Notes: generated by a model not told the origin, from the sequence alone. Counted from the stretch's first letter, positions 1 through 9,672 are shown. The stretch: 64,000 nucleotides of DNA from Litorilinea aerophila (GCF_006569185.2 NZ_VIGC02000028.1:17166-81165), one strand, 5' to 3'. Translations and numbers: made by a program.

Positions 1-134
1 ATGATGGGGTTCTCCTGGTTCACGGCAATCAGCCAGACCACGAAGCCCAGGATAATCGAGAGGGCCAGGGTTCCCAGTTGTTCAGCCAGGCCTCGCCATT
101 TGGTGCGCAATGTGCGGTTCGTCAAGATGTCCAA
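1..134 (-). CDS. cdaR: YbbR-domain protein CdaR, N-terminal fragment
   Basis: Only the first 44 codons are in the window; the gene runs off the left edge. The start is probably TTG at 134, because the ATG slightly upstream is in another frame. It overlaps the 3' end of cdaA. The visible peptide has a basic N-terminus and one membrane helix at about residues 20-38 (LGTLALSIILGFVVWLIAV), followed by VNQENP. That is the usual N-terminus of YbbR/CdaR proteins, which have one helix and then extracytoplasmic YbbR repeats. CdaR binds and modulates the diadenylate cyclase CdaA encoded just upstream, and cdaA-cdaR order is the common arrangement. The YbbR repeats themselves lie outside the window, so the name rests on the N-terminus and the context. 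Confidence 0.72.
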   Translation of the reverse strand, partial: MDILTNRTLRTKWRGLAEQLGTLALSIILGFVVWLIAVNQENPI

Positions 135-147
135 CGCATGTTCTCTG

Positions 148-918
148 CTAGGGCCGATAGAAGTCGCTTAACAGGGTGCGCAGCCGGCTGCTGTCCAGGC
201 GCAGGATCCGCCCGTTGCGAGCCACCGAGATGTTGCCGGTTTCCTCAGAGACCACCACCGTCAGCGCGTCGGCCTGTTCGGTCACGCCGATGGCCGCCCG
301 ATGGCGGGTGCCCATCTGGCTGTCGGAGAGCTCCCGCTGGGTCAGTGGGAGGACGCAGCTGGCCGCCGCGATGCGCATGCCGGAGATGATCACCGCGCCG
401 TCGTGGAGGGCGGTGTTGGGATAGAAGATGGTGGTGAGTAGCTCCGACGAAACCTCCGCGTCGATGGCCACGCCCCGGTCGATGAACTCGCCCAGCCCTG
501 TCCCCCCTTCGAAGACGATCAGGGCGCCGTGGCGATGGTCCGACATCTGTTCCACGGCTTTGATCACCTCGTTGATCACCCGCTGGGTGCCGGCGTTGTC
601 CCCCCGGCGCACCAGGAGGGGCGCCGTCCGGCCCACCCGTTCCAGCGCCCGCCGGATCTCGGGCTGGAAGATGACCGGGATGGCCACCAGCACCAGGGAT
701 GTGCTCTTGCTCAGCAGCCAGTTGAAGGCGGTCAGCTGGACCGTCTGGCTGACGATCAGGGTGATGACAAAGATGACCAGAATGCCCCGGGCCAGTTGAA
801 CGGCCTGGGTACCTCGAAAGAGCAAGAGCACCACGTAGAAGATCATCGACACCAGCGCGATGTCGATGATGTTGCGCCAATCCTGTAGACGGGTCAGGGC
901 CAGGAGAAAGGTGTCCAT
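148..918 (-). CDS. cdaA: membrane diadenylate cyclase CdaA
   Basis: This 256-residue protein makes cyclic di-AMP from two ATP at the membrane. Three hydrophobic helices fill about residues 15-85, and the DisA_N (DAC) domain follows. Both signature motifs are intact: DGA at residues 173-175 (ALHDGAVII) and RHR at 205-207 (GTRHRAAIG). Length and layout match CdaA rather than DisA or CdaS. The start is ATG at 918, one base after the stop of argF, so the two genes are probably cotranscribed, and the cdaR-like gene follows directly. c-di-AMP usually controls potassium and osmolyte transport and cell-wall balance. Family identity is clear; any role specific to this organism is inference. Confidence 0.95.
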   Translation of the reverse strand: MDTFLLALTRLQDWRNIIDIALVSMIFYVVLLLFRGTQAVQLARGILVIFVITLIVSQTVQLTAFNWLLSKSTSLVLVAIPVIFQPEIRRALERVGRTAPLLVRRGDNAGTQRVINEVIKAVEQMSDHRHGALIVFEGGTGLGEFIDRGVAIDAEVSSELLTTIFYPNTALHDGAVIISGMRIAAASCVLPLTQRELSDSQMGTRHRAAIGVTEQADALTVVVSEETGNISVARNGRILRLDSSRLRTLLSDFYRP

Positions 919-919
919 A

Positions 920-1852
920 CTACTTCAGGGGAATGCCTCCTAAGAGATGGGCCAGGATGGCCTTTTGGGCATGGAGCCGGTTGTGGGCCTGGGGGAAGAG
1001 CAGGCTGTGGGGGCCGTCGGCCACGTCGTCGGTGATCTCCTCGCCCCGGTGGGCCGGCAGGCAGTGCATCACCTTCACGTCGGGGTTGCGGGTGCGATCC
1101 ACCAGCGCCCCGTTGACCTGGTAGGGGGGGAAGATGCGCAGGCGCTCTTCCCGCTCGGACTCCTGGCCCATGCTGGTCCAGACATCGGTGTACAGGATGT
1201 CGGCGCCCACCACACCATCCAGATCGTCGGTGACCGTCACATCCGTCCCGCTGTGGGCCAGGACGGCCGGGTCAGGCTGGTAGCCGGGGGGCGCGACCAC
1301 CCGCATGGTGAGGCCCACCTTGGCCGCCGCCATGACCAGGCTGGTGGCCACGTTATTGCTGCCATCCCCCACGTAGACCAGGGTCAGGCCGGCCAACTGG
1401 CCCAGCTCCTCCCAAATGGTGAAGAGGTCGGCCAGGGCCTGGCAAGGGTGGCTGAAGTCGCTCAGGCCGTTGATGACCGGTACGCTGCCCCACTCGGCCA
1501 GCTGCAGGATATGCTCGTGGTCGAAGACCCGGGCCATGATGCCGTCCGCGTAGCCGCTGAGGACCCGGGCGACATCGGGCACGCTCTCCCGGGTGCCCAG
1601 GCCAACCTCCTGGGGGCTGATGTAAAACGCGTGGCCGCCCAGGTGTTGCATGCCCATTTCGAAGCTCACCCGGGTGCGCAGGCTGGGTTTCTGGAAGACC
1701 ATGGCCAGGGATTTGCCGGCCAGGATGGGGGCGTTCTGCCCCAGGCGGATGCGCTCATCCTTCAGTTCCCGGGCCAGGCGCAACAGGCCCCAGAACTGTT
1801 CGTCGGTCAGGGATTGGATGTCCAAAAAGTGTTGCAATGCGGGTATCGCCAT
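920..1852 (-). CDS. argF: ornithine carbamoyltransferase
   Basis: The enzyme transfers carbamoyl phosphate to ornithine to give citrulline in arginine synthesis; it is cytosolic and normally trimeric. All family motifs are present: the carbamoyl-phosphate loop KPSLRTR (about residues 55-61), HPCQ (about 135-138), the ornithine-site DVWTSMG (about 223-229) and [10 protein letters not shown] (about 263-272). The 310-residue length is typical. I chose ATG at 1852; a TTG two codons earlier, at 1858, is also possible. The preceding FAH-family gene stops within a few bases and cdaA begins one base after this stop, so the gene sits inside a tight minus-strand operon. No other arginine genes are in the window. 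Confidence 0.95.
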   Translation of the reverse strand: MAIPALQHFLDIQSLTDEQFWGLLRLARELKDERIRLGQNAPILAGKSLAMVFQKPSLRTRVSFEMGMQHLGGHAFYISPQEVGLGTRESVPDVARVLSGYADGIMARVFDHEHILQLAEWGSVPVINGLSDFSHPCQALADLFTIWEELGQLAGLTLVYVGDGSNNVATSLVMAAAKVGLTMRVVAPPGYQPDPAVLAHSGTDVTVTDDLDGVVGADILYTDVWTSMGQESEREERLRIFPPYQVNGALVDRTRNPDVKVMHCLPAHRGEEITDDVADGPHSLLFPQAHNRLHAQKAILAHLLGGIPLK

Positions 1853-1858
1853 GGTCAA

Positions 1859-2686
1859 TCACTCCTGCGCTTGAGTCGGGTCGGCATCTTCGGCCACGAC
1901 TGGATTGGAAAGTTGACCCAGGCCGGGAATTTCGACCGTCATCACATCTCCCGGCTGGACCGGGCCCACGCCCGCCGGCGTGCCGGTCAGGAGCAGGTCG
2001 CCCGGCTCCAGGGTCATGAAGCGGGTGACAAAGGCCAACACCCGGGCAATGGGGTAGATCATCAGGTCGGTGTTGCCTTCCTGGCGCACCTGGCCGTTGA
2101 CCAGGCAGCGCACCGTGCGGCCACGGGGGTCAAAGGCAGTGTCCACCCAGGGCCCCACCGGCCCAAAGGTATCGAAGCCCTTGCCCCGGGTCCACTGGCC
2201 GTCCTGCCGCTGTAGATCCCGGGCGGTGACGTCGTTGGCCAGGGTGTAGCCGAAGATGACCTGGGCCGCGTCCTCCTCCCGCAGGTTGCGGCAGCGCCGG
2301 CCGATTACCACTGCCAGCTCGGCCTCGTGGTCCACCCGACTGCTGATGGACGGGTAGACCACCGGCTGATCCGGGCCGATGACCGAAGACGGGGGCTTCA
2401 GGAAGATGAGCGGCTCCGGCGGCACTTCATTGCCCAGTTCCGCTGCATGTTCCGCGTAGTTGCGGCCCACGCAGACCAGCTTGCTGGGCTGGGCCGGCGC
2501 CAGCAGCCGGACGTGGGCCAGCGGCCTGGGCGGACCCACGACCCGGGGCGCGTAGACCCCGTCGCCCAGGGGATCCAGGTAGGGGGCCTGGGCCAACGGG
2601 TAGACAATCTGATCCTCCAGCAGCCCCCACTGGGCCAGCGAGCCGGGCTGCCCTTCCAACATTTCGATGAAACGAACGATGCGCAT
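1859..2686 (-). CDS. fumarylacetoacetate hydrolase (FAH) family protein
   Basis: This 275-residue protein belongs to the FAH superfamily, metal-dependent hydrolases, decarboxylases and isomerases of 2-oxo or 3-oxo acids and acylpyruvates. The conserved core starts at [13 protein letters not shown] and includes FLKPPSS. Metal ligands are visible in [11 protein letters not shown] and in [11 protein letters not shown], and the C-terminus has the usual [10 protein letters not shown] loop. The N-terminal 70 residues are the small domain seen in 2-hydroxyhepta-2,4-diene-1,7-dioate isomerase-like members. The substrate cannot be read from sequence. It lies directly before argF with nearly no gap, so it is likely cotranscribed, but no aromatic-degradation genes are nearby. 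Confidence 0.9.
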   Translation of the reverse strand: MRIVRFIEMLEGQPGSLAQWGLLEDQIVYPLAQAPYLDPLGDGVYAPRVVGPPRPLAHVRLLAPAQPSKLVCVGRNYAEHAAELGNEVPPEPLIFLKPPSSVIGPDQPVVYPSISSRVDHEAELAVVIGRRCRNLREEDAAQVIFGYTLANDVTARDLQRQDGQWTRGKGFDTFGPVGPWVDTAFDPRGRTVRCLVNGQVRQEGNTDLMIYPIARVLAFVTRFMTLEPGDLLLTGTPAGVGPVQPGDVMTVEIPGLGQLSNPVVAEDADPTQAQE

Positions 2687-2727
2687 GGATAGTTCCTGAT
2701 ATGGGTGGGTGGTTGAATGTCCGTCGG

Positions 2728-3480
2728 CTATGAAAACCGGGTGTCATTGATGATCAACTGGAAAGAGCAATCCAGGAATTCGGTGGCCTGGCGCACCATG
2801 GTCATCCGGTCCAGGAAGATTTCGAAGTATTCGATGACCTGGGCGTAGTTGGTGTCGATCTCCAGTTCCAGGGCAATGACCCGCTCTTCCGGCCGTACCC
2901 GGACGAAACTGCGGGTGGTGGCGTAGTTGACCCGGTCGTGGATGTCGAACTCGTCCATGTTGGGGTTCTGGACCCGGCTGCGGTGGACGTCGGCCTTGTC
3001 GGCGATGATCAGTGCAGCAGAGACGGGCGTGGTAGCCGTGCCCCGCTCTTCCTCGTGATTGCCGATGGCGTTCATGACGATGGCGCATTCGTGGGGCGGG
3101 ACGCCCATGCGCGCCAGGATGCGCCAGGCCATCAGGCTGCCGCTCAGGGCGTGGTTCTGGCGGTGGATGCAGTTGCCGATGTCGTGGAGATAGCCGGCGA
3201 TGTTGGCCAGTTGATAGGTGCGCTGGTCGTAGCCCAGCCGCTCCAGCACGTTCTCGGCGATGTGACCCACCAGGCCGGCGTGACGCTGGCCGTGTTCCGT
3301 GTAGCCCAGGATGCGCAGGGATTCGTTGGCCTGCTGGATGAACGCGATCACTTCTGGATCTCGCCGCACCTCCTCCACAGTGATCACGGGGGTGCCGGGC
3401 GGTGTGCCCCCATCGGGAGACAGGGCCTCGGGCACCGCGGGAGGCGTCGAGGGTAGGGACTGTTCAGTTGTGTTGTTCAT
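2728..3480 (-). CDS. HD-domain phosphohydrolase-like protein
   Basis: A 250-residue cytosolic protein with an HD domain at about residues 60-180. It has an early His ([10 protein letters not shown]), the paired metal ligands in AGYLHDIGN, and later His residues (QNHALSG, GNHEEE). HD proteins hydrolyse phosphate esters or nucleotides, including second messengers, but no further domain shows which. I chose ATG at 3480 because GAAAGG lies just upstream. A longer reading would extend back into the previous gene, whose stop is at 3497. The N-terminal 30 residues are Pro- and Ser-rich and probably disordered. It lies downstream of a membrane protein and upstream of the FAH gene on the same strand. 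Confidence 0.8.
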   Translation of the reverse strand: MNNTTEQSLPSTPPAVPEALSPDGGTPPGTPVITVEEVRRDPEVIAFIQQANESLRILGYTEHGQRHAGLVGHIAENVLERLGYDQRTYQLANIAGYLHDIGNCIHRQNHALSGSLMAWRILARMGVPPHECAIVMNAIGNHEEERGTATTPVSAALIIADKADVHRSRVQNPNMDEFDIHDRVNYATTRSFVRVRPEERVIALELEIDTNYAQVIEYFEIFLDRMTMVRQATEFLDCSFQLIINDTRFS

Positions 3481-3496
3481 GACGACGACCTTTCGT

Positions 3497-4456
3497 TTAC
3501 GACGACGGTACCTGACCCAGGGCCAGACCACTGATCAGCATGGCCAGGAGCCACCAGAACTGGAGGTGGCCCATGGCGCGGCGCTGGTAAACGGTCAGCC
3601 ATGTGGGCAGCCAGAGCACCGCCACCAGGGCCAGCCAGAAGGGCATCCGGGCCACGATGAACAGCAGGCCCATACCCAGGTCGGCGGCAGCCATCAACCC
3701 CAGCCCCAGCCGGTCGCCCGCCACCCGCAGACAGCGCCCCTCGCCCCAGTTGTGGAGGGACCACAGGAGCACCAGGGTCAGGTGAGCGGCCCAGGCCCCG
3801 TGGGCCGGCGTCACATCCAGCTGAGTCAGAGTCAGCAGCCAGGGCAGGGAAATGGTGACCGCGGTATGGAGCGCCGCCGGGACATAGGAAAAAGTGTGCC
3901 GGCCCGTCCAGCCCAGGGCACTTACTACAGTTACCACAATTGTCAGCCAGACGGCTGTAGGACCCAACACCAAAGCCACGGCTATCGCCACCAGCACCGC
4001 CGGCAGCGCCACCCGAAACAGGAGCGGCAGCGCGTTATGGGCGTCCCAGCCCAAGAGCTGTGCAGCCGGCGAGTCCGGCTGGAGATAGGGGAGCCAGAAG
4101 CGCTGCTGGATGGCCTGTCCCCGCAGGGGGAGAACTTCCAGACGGCCGGCGGCCAGACGCCAGATGCTCCCCCACAGGGGATCCACCAGCAGCAGCAACA
4201 GCGCGATCTCGCGCCAGTCCCACCCCGTTGGTCGGGCCATCAGGCCGGCGGCCAACATGGCCGCCACCGCGGCCCACCCGGCCGTGGGACGCCAGGGCAG
4301 GTAGGAGAGCCAGAACTGCGCGTTGACGGTGGCGCTGCTGCTCAGATGCAGGGTAGCGTCCGGGTTTGCGGAAGCGGAAGTGTGGGCAAAATCGCGCCAC
4401 CACCGGGCCAGATCCGGCCCGATAGCCAGGCGCCTGTGCAAATTGTGCCAGGTCAC
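3497..4456 (-). CDS. polytopic membrane protein of unknown function
   Basis: I do not recognise the family. The reading frame encodes about 320 residues with six to eight hydrophobic helices, for example around [60 protein letters not shown] and [15 protein letters not shown]. There is no signal peptide and no catalytic motif I can name. The frame stays open to a GTG at 4531, but that codon lies in the tail of an intrinsic terminator, so a later GTG such as 4456 is more likely; GTGs at 4501 and 4504 are alternatives. It precedes the HD-domain gene by 16 bases and is probably cotranscribed with it. Confidence is in the gene, not in a function or exact start. Confidence 0.62.
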   Translation of the reverse strand: MTWHNLHRRLAIGPDLARWWRDFAHTSASANPDATLHLSSSATVNAQFWLSYLPWRPTAGWAAVAAMLAAGLMARPTGWDWREIALLLLLVDPLWGSIWRLAAGRLEVLPLRGQAIQQRFWLPYLQPDSPAAQLLGWDAHNALPLLFRVALPAVLVAIAVALVLGPTAVWLTIVVTVVSALGWTGRHTFSYVPAALHTAVTISLPWLLTLTQLDVTPAHGAWAAHLTLVLLWSLHNWGEGRCLRVAGDRLGLGLMAAADLGMGLLFIVARMPFWLALVAVLWLPTWLTVYQRRAMGHLQFWWLLAMLISGLALGQVPSS

Positions 4457-4519
4457 GTCAGTCCGATATCCTCTGGATCCGCCGGGAGCCCCCGGTATCA
4501 CCACTGAAATGTCACAGCG

Positions 4520-4565
4520 AAAAAAACCCACGCAAGCCCAATCCTCGCTCGCATGGGTTCTTAGC
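4520..4565 (-). terminator. intrinsic terminator after the lipid kinase gene
   Basis: Reading the minus strand, AACCCATGCGAGC pairs along 13 positions (two or three as G-U) with GCTTGCGTGGGTT, and the hairpin is followed by seven T residues. It lies just after the lipid kinase gene and separates that transcript from the membrane-protein/HD/FAH/argF/cdaA group. Confidence 0.85.
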
Positions 4566-4603
4566 CCTCTTCAATTATACCAGACGTTCAGGACAGCGCG
4601 AAA

Positions 4604-5572
4604 CTATTCCGGGCCATGGCCGCCCACCCCCACCACCTCCAGACGGCCGGGCTGGATGGTCACATCCACCCGGATGGCCTGGTCGCTGACCACCTCGCCG
4701 TCCAGGTGCAGGGGAAAGCCGTCGGCGCCGGCCACCGAGATGCGCCGGCAGCGGATCATGGTCACCGCCGGGTGGCCGGTGTGTCGTCCAAAGAGGGCCA
4801 GGGGGAGCAGGGTCAGCACCTGCCAGGCCGGGATGGCGTCAGCGATGCCCACGTCCAGCAGGCCATCATCCACCACCGCGTCTGGGGTGAGGTAGAAGCC
4901 GCCGCCGGTGCGCCGGGTATTGCCCACCGTCACCATCAGGGTAGCCCGGGCGCGGCTCTCCACCTGGCCATCGGGCCGCTCCCAGGCCAGCTCCAGGCGA
5001 GAGCCAGCGTACCGGTGCAAGGCCCGCAGGGCTGCAACCACGTACAACGGAGTGCCGCTCAGCCACCGGATCTGGTAGCTCTCCAGGGTGACCCGGGCCT
5101 CCAGACCGATGCCCAGGTTGTTGTCAAAGTAGCGCTGGCGGGTTTCTCCGCCTTGGGGGGCGTAGGTGGCAAATCCCAGGTCCACCCGGCGGCTGCGGCC
5201 GGCGGCAATCTGGCGCGCCACCTGGTCCAGCCGGCGGGGGCACCCCACCATGGCGGCGAAGTCGTTGGCCGAGCCCATGGGCATGAGGCCCAGCCTGCCC
5301 ACCACCTGGTCGGGCCCGGCGGCCTGGGCCAGGCCATTCATAACCTCGCTGACCGTGCCGTCGCCGCCGGCAGCCACCACTGTGGTGTAGCCCATCTCCC
5401 GCGCGGCCCGGGCCAGCTCGATGGCGTGGCCGGGCCCCCGGGTCTCCTCCAGGTCGAACGCCAGGCCCGCCTGCGCCAGCGCCCGGCAGAGGGCTTCCCG
5501 TTGCCGGCCGGCCCGGCCCCGCCCGGAATAGGGATTCAGGATGACCTTCACTGGGCTCTCCACCGCTGACAT
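4604..5572 (-). CDS. diacylglycerol kinase / YegS-type lipid kinase
   Basis: A 322-residue member of the diacylglycerol kinase catalytic family (DagK/YegS/BmrU), which phosphorylates lipid alcohols with ATP at the membrane face. The N-terminus has NPYSGRGRAG, the nucleotide loop is AAGGDGTVSEV at about residues 67-77, and PMGSANDFA follows, all diagnostic. The C-terminal half is the usual beta-sandwich, ending in a region that carries the LHLDGEV motif of the family. Length is typical. It starts with ATG at 5572, twenty bases after the amylase-family gene, and an intrinsic terminator follows it. The lipid substrate cannot be told from sequence; diacylglycerol in lipid turnover is the default guess. 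Confidence 0.92.
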   Translation of the reverse strand: MSAVESPVKVILNPYSGRGRAGRQREALCRALAQAGLAFDLEETRGPGHAIELARAAREMGYTTVVAAGGDGTVSEVMNGLAQAAGPDQVVGRLGLMPMGSANDFAAMVGCPRRLDQVARQIAAGRSRRVDLGFATYAPQGGETRQRYFDNNLGIGLEARVTLESYQIRWLSGTPLYVVAALRALHRYAGSRLELAWERPDGQVESRARATLMVTVGNTRRTGGGFYLTPDAVVDDGLLDVGIADAIPAWQVLTLLPLALFGRHTGHPAVTMIRCRRISVAGADGFPLHLDGEVVSDQAIRVDVTIQPGRLEVVGVGGHGPE

Positions 5573-5592
5573 GGGCTTCTCCCGGGCTGGGG

Positions 5593-7059
5593 TTAGGGGT
5601 GGGCCATGAAAATTCGGGCCGCGCGGGCCGGCACAGTCACCTGGGACAGGCTGCCGTTCTGGACCACCACGTCCCTGCCTTCGCCCCAGACATCCTGAAG
5701 CCGGGTGCCTTCGGGGAGGGGGTGCAGATCCTCCAGGCGGAGGGTGGCCTGCTGGTTGCCGGCGTTGAAGACGATCACCGCCGCTTCCCGGCCCAGGTGG
5801 CGCAGCATGGCAAAGGTCTGCCCCTGGGCATAGAGGATGCGCAGGTCCCCCCGACGCAATACGGGATAACGGTGGCGGAGGGCGATGGCCCGCCGGTAGA
5901 AGTCCAACAGCGCCTCATTCCACTGGCCGCGATCGTGCCAGGGGAACGCGGCCCGGCAGTAGGGGTCGGACGCGCCGCTCATGCCGATCTCGTCGCCGTA
6001 GTAGATGCAGGGCGCGCCGGGCATGGTCATTTGAAAGAGGACGCAGAGCCGTGCCGCGCCTTCGTCCTCCTGGACGGTCCAGAGCAGGCGGGCGGTGTCG
6101 TGGCTGTCCATCAGGTTGAGCTGGGCCTGGGTGACCTCCCAGTCGTAGAGGGAAAGCAGGTGGGCCACGGCCCGGGCGAAGGCCGGCGCGTCCAGCGGGC
6201 GTAGCTCGTAGCCGCCGGGCTTGTAGTCGGTGCGCAAGGTCTGGGCGCCGAAGAAGCCGAAGGCGGCCCGGCTGAAGCCATAGTTCATCACCCCGTCGAA
6301 GCGGTCGCCCTGGAGCCACTCCTGGGCATCGTGCCAGATTTCGCCCACGATGTAGGCGTCCGGGTTGGCCCGTTTGACCACCCGTCGAAAGTCCTGCCAG
6401 AAGGCTTCGTCGTCGATCTCCTCGGGAACGTCCAGGCGCCAGCCGTCGATGCCGAAGTGAATCCAGTACTCGGCCACGTCCAGCAGATAGTCCCGCACCC
6501 CTGGGTTGGCCACGTTCAACTTGGGCAGGGCTGGAATGCCCCACCAGGCGCCGTAGTTAGGCGGCGTCTTCTCGTCGGGCGGGTAGGGGTGAAGGGGCCA
6601 GCCGTGGATGTAGAACCAATCCACGTAAGGGGAGTCGCCGCCGTTCTCCAGGATGTGATGAAAGGGCCAGAAGCCCCGGCTGGCGTGGTTGAAGACGCCA
6701 TCCAGGACCACCCGAATGCCTCGGGCGTGGGCCTCCTGGAGCAGCTCCCGCAGGGCCGCATCCCCGCCCAGGAGCGGATCCACCCGGTAGTAGTCGTAGG
6801 TGTGGTAGCGGTGATTGGCGGCCGACTGGAAGATGGGGTTGAGGTAGAGGGCGTTGACCCCCAGCTCCTGAAGGTAGTCCAGTCGATCCACGATCCCCAG
6901 CAGGTCCCCGCCCTGGAATCCCTGTTCCTCGGGCGGTGATCCCCACGGCTTGAAGTGGATGCCCCGGGGGTGGCGCAGGCGTTTGCTGCGGGCGAAACGG
7001 TCAGGAAAGATCTGGTAAAAGACGGCGTCTTTCACCCATTCGGGCGTGCGAACCGGCAT
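5593..7059 (-). CDS. GH13 alpha-amylase family enzyme (cyclomaltodextrinase/neopullulanase-like)
   Basis: A 488-residue GH13 glycoside hydrolase. All four conserved regions are present: DGVFNH, GWRLDVP with the nucleophile Asp, VGEIWH with the acid/base Glu, and NLMDSHDT with the third Asp. The protein starts with WVKDAVFYQIFPDRF, so it begins at the catalytic barrel and lacks the N-terminal starch-binding domain of longer neopullulanases. A C-terminal beta domain is present (about residues 410-488). There is no signal peptide, so it probably acts on imported maltodextrins or cyclodextrins. I chose ATG at 7059; upstream codons in the same frame look like noncoding leader. The lipid kinase gene follows at once. 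The GH13 family is certain; the subfamily is inferred. Confidence 0.93.
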   Translation of the reverse strand: MPVRTPEWVKDAVFYQIFPDRFARSKRLRHPRGIHFKPWGSPPEEQGFQGGDLLGIVDRLDYLQELGVNALYLNPIFQSAANHRYHTYDYYRVDPLLGGDAALRELLQEAHARGIRVVLDGVFNHASRGFWPFHHILENGGDSPYVDWFYIHGWPLHPYPPDEKTPPNYGAWWGIPALPKLNVANPGVRDYLLDVAEYWIHFGIDGWRLDVPEEIDDEAFWQDFRRVVKRANPDAYIVGEIWHDAQEWLQGDRFDGVMNYGFSRAAFGFFGAQTLRTDYKPGGYELRPLDAPAFARAVAHLLSLYDWEVTQAQLNLMDSHDTARLLWTVQEDEGAARLCVLFQMTMPGAPCIYYGDEIGMSGASDPYCRAAFPWHDRGQWNEALLDFYRRAIALRHRYPVLRRGDLRILYAQGQTFAMLRHLGREAAVIVFNAGNQQATLRLEDLHPLPEGTRLQDVWGEGRDVVVQNGSLSQVTVPARAARIFMAHP

Positions 7060-7164
7060 GACGTCAACGACTCCTGCGGTGTGACTCTGGGATGGGACCG
7101 GGCGACAGCGATCTAGCCGCTGTCTCCACGGTGAAAACGTCGGGGGAAGGATCTGAGCCTGAGG

Positions 7165-7194
7165 ATTTTGGCACAGCCTGGGGGAAGTTGTCAA
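7165..7194 (-). promoter_or_regulatory. candidate promoter of the GH13 gene
   Basis: On the minus strand a perfect -35 TTGACA (7194-7189) is followed after 18 bases by CAAAAT (7170-7165), four of six matches to the -10 consensus. It points at the ATG at 7059. Confidence 0.45.
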
Positions 7195-7337
7195 TGTGCC
7201 CTAGGAGGGCGGTATAGTTCAGAATCGTCGATGCAGAATGTAGGGACAGGGGCCCAGAGGCGCGCCCGGGGGGCACCCGCCATTGGGCGCCGCCCTGTCC
7301 GATGGGCGAAGCCCGGCGTATACCCGGGGAGGACCGA

Positions 7338-7366
7338 TTGGAACCGACGCCAGCCTACGGTATAAT
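7338..7366 (+). promoter_or_regulatory. sigma-70-type promoter of the tRNA methyltransferase gene
   Basis: TTGGAA (7338-7343) and a perfect TATAAT (7361-7366) are separated by 17 bases. It lies 125 bases upstream of the ATG at 7492, so the transcript has a leader of about 120 bases. The rest of the 7060-7491 gap is G/C-rich with no gene that I can support. Confidence 0.75.
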
Positions 7367-7491
7367 GCCGCAGCGGGGCCATGGGGGCCCTGTCCTTCCG
7401 GAAGACCAACCTGCCGGAACGGTGTCGCGCCTGAGCCCTGCCGGACGGCTGGACAAGGCCGTTCGGGCCAACAGAACAGCTTTGGAGTCCT

Positions 7492-8511
7492 ATGCCCAAC
7501 TCTGGTCCTTCTGAAATTCAACAGGCCCAACCTGCCGAGCAGCAACCTTCCGGGCAGGAGGAGTCTGCCCTCTCGCCCTGGTTCAAGCCCACAGCCGACC
7601 ACGCCCGGCCGGGTGACCTGGCCCTGCTGGTCACTTCGGACCAGAAGCGCTACCTCCTCACCCTCCAGCCCGGCCAGGAGTTTCACACCCACCAGGGGAT
7701 CTATGCCCACGATCAGATCATCGGCAGCCGCTGGGGCAGTGCGGTCTACAGCCAGCTGGAGCAGCCGGCCCTGGTGCTCCAGCCCGGCCTGGGCGATCTG
7801 ATGATGCACCTCAAGCGGGGCACCCAGATCATCTATCCCAAAGACGCCGCCTACCTGGTGCACCGGCTCAACCTGCGGGCCGGCTCCCGGGTGGTGGAGG
7901 CCGGCACGGGAAGCGGTAGCCTGACCACGGCCCTGGCCTGGGCCGTGGCGCCCACCGGCGTGGTCTACAGCTACGAGACCCGGGTGGAGATCCACCACCT
8001 GGCCCGGCGCAACCTGGAGCGCATCGGCCTGCTGCCCTACGTCCGCCTCTTTCAGGCTTCCATCGACCAGGGGTTTGGCCAGAAGAATGTGGACGCCGTC
8101 TTCCTGGACGTGCGAGAGCCCTGGCGCTACCTGGAACAGGTGCGGGCCGCCCTGTGCCCGGGAGGCTTCTTCGCTTCCCTGGTGCCCACCACCAATCAGG
8201 TGAGTGACCTCATCGCCGCCCTGGAATCGGCCAACTTTGCCGACGTGGCGGTGGAAGAGCTCCTCCTGCGCCGCTACAAGCCAGTGCCCGACCGGCTGCG
8301 CCCCGAGGATTCCATGATCGCCCACACGGGTTACCTGATCTCCGCCCGCTGCATCGACGCCGGCCTGGATCCGGCCCGCTGGGTGGCCCGGGAACGCCAG
8401 CGCTACCGGGCCCGACAGAAGCTGGCCGCAGAGATCGCCGCCCGGGAAGCCGAACGGGCCCAGGGGGAAGAGTCCGGCCGCAAGTATCCTCGCCTGCCCC
8501 TCCCTGGTTAG
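7492..8511 (+). CDS. trmI: tRNA (adenine-N1)-methyltransferase TrmI family
   Basis: A 339-residue S-adenosylmethionine-dependent methyltransferase that makes m1A at position 58 of tRNA. The family N-terminal domain precedes a Rossmann fold. Its SAM loop is VVEAGTGSGSLT at about residues 132-143, after the typical IYPKDAAYLV, and is followed by GVVYSYETR and a DAVFLDVREPW motif. Family members are usually 250-280 residues; the extra length comes from a disordered Gln/Pro-rich start (first 30 residues) and a basic C-terminal tail. Start is ATG at 7492, served by the promoter at 7338. m1A58 stabilises tRNA in warm-growing bacteria, which agrees with but does not prove a thermophilic host. Confidence 0.93.
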   Translation: MPNSGPSEIQQAQPAEQQPSGQEESALSPWFKPTADHARPGDLALLVTSDQKRYLLTLQPGQEFHTHQGIYAHDQIIGSRWGSAVYSQLEQPALVLQPGLGDLMMHLKRGTQIIYPKDAAYLVHRLNLRAGSRVVEAGTGSGSLTTALAWAVAPTGVVYSYETRVEIHHLARRNLERIGLLPYVRLFQASIDQGFGQKNVDAVFLDVREPWRYLEQVRAALCPGGFFASLVPTTNQVSDLIAALESANFADVAVEELLLRRYKPVPDRLRPEDSMIAHTGYLISARCIDAGLDPARWVARERQRYRARQKLAAEIAAREAERAQGEESGRKYPRLPLPG

Positions 8512-8553
8512 CTCCGATGCCTGGCCCGATAGCATGGACATGGGGCATGAACC

Positions 8554-9672
8554 ATGTGGCATGAATATCACGGGAACATCCACCTGCACACCACCCACAG
8601 CGACGGCACCGGCACCTTCGACGAGGTGATCGACGCCGCCCGGGCCGCGGGGCTGGACTTCGTCTACGCCACCGACCACAACGTGCTGGTGCGGAGCCAG
8701 GAGGAAGGCTATCGCCGGGGGGTGTTGACCCTGGTGGGCCAGGAGGTTCATGACGTCCATCGGGTCCCCCAGCGCAACCACCTGCTCTGCCTGGGCGTCC
8801 GTCAGGATGTGAGCCACCTGGCACCATCTCCCCAGTCCCTGATCGACGGGGTGCGCCGCCAGGACGGCCTCTCCTTCCTGGCCCATCCGGTGGAGGAATA
8901 TACGGCGCTCATGCCCCAACACTACAGCTGGGAGGATTGGAACGTTTCCGGTTACACGGGCGTGGAGATCTGGAACTACATGTGTGGCTTCCGGGGGTTC
9001 ATCACATCCCGGCTGCGGGCCCTGTTGGTGGCCCTCTTTCCCCACCGCTTCACCGTCGGCCCGGTTCCGGACATGCTGCGCAAGTGGGATGAGCTGACCC
9101 AGAGTCGGGCTGTGGTGGCCATCGGCGGGACCGATGCCCATGCCTGGCGTTTCCGCATGGGGCCGCTGGAGCGCTGCTTCCTGCCGTACCTCCACTGTCT
9201 GCGGGCCCTCAACACCCACATCCTGGCGGAGCGGCCCTTCCTGGGCGCAAACGGGGAGCTGGATGCATCTGCAGAGCCGGTGCAACATGACCACCAGCTG
9301 CTACTCTCCGCCCTCCAGGCTGGCCACTGTTGGGTCGGCTACGACCTGGTGGCGCCCAGCCGGGGCTTTCGCTTTCAGGCCTGGCAACTGCCCGACGGTG
9401 AGCTGCCGCCGGCCAACGGCGCTCCCCACGCCATCATGGGCGACACCCTGGAGGTCCCCACCCCTGGCCGGCGCACCTGTTTCCGGGTCCAGGTGCCCAG
9501 GCTGGCGGAGATCCGGCTGCTGCGCAACGGCCGGACCGTGGCCAGGCAGGTGGGTCGGGAGCTGTTCCACCAGGATCCAGCACCGGGCGTCTACCGGGTG
9601 GAGGTCTGGCTGGAGCGGTGGGGCAAGTCCCGGGGCTGGATTTTCAGCAATCCTATCTATGTGCGGCGGTGA
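8554..9672 (+). CDS. PHP-domain phosphoesterase-like protein
   Basis: A 372-residue protein with a polymerase-and-histidinol-phosphatase (PHP) metal centre. The opening GNIHLHTTHSDGTG supplies the first His pair and Asp, YATDHNVLV the second cluster, GQEVH and LAHPVEE further ligands, and GGTDAHAW the C-terminal pair. These proteins are cytosolic metal-dependent phosphoesterases with varied substrates. After the PHP domain, about residues 235-370 form a beta-rich region seen in CehA/McbA-like PHP proteins. Start is ATG at 8554, 42 bases after the methyltransferase, so cotranscription is likely. The 3' end overlaps the convergent VanZ gene by 16 bases. Substrate unknown. Confidence 0.88.
   Translation: MWHEYHGNIHLHTTHSDGTGTFDEVIDAARAAGLDFVYATDHNVLVRSQEEGYRRGVLTLVGQEVHDVHRVPQRNHLLCLGVRQDVSHLAPSPQSLIDGVRRQDGLSFLAHPVEEYTALMPQHYSWEDWNVSGYTGVEIWNYMCGFRGFITSRLRALLVALFPHRFTVGPVPDMLRKWDELTQSRAVVAIGGTDAHAWRFRMGPLERCFLPYLHCLRALNTHILAERPFLGANGELDASAEPVQHDHQLLLSALQAGHCWVGYDLVAPSRGFRFQAWQLPDGELPPANGAPHAIMGDTLEVPTPGRRTCFRVQVPRLAEIRLLRNGRTVARQVGRELFHQDPAPGVYRVEVWLERWGKSRGWIFSNPIYVRR

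Noticed and set aside
4457..4531. Extended N-terminus of the membrane protein from GTG at 4531
   Set aside because: The GTG lies in the T-run side of a strong intrinsic terminator, so it would not be in the message of this gene.
7195..7337. Further copy of an intergenic repeat (CCGATGGGCGA and GTTCAGAATCGTCG resemble 42300-42345)
   Set aside because: Matches are short and scattered; not enough to call a repeat by eye.
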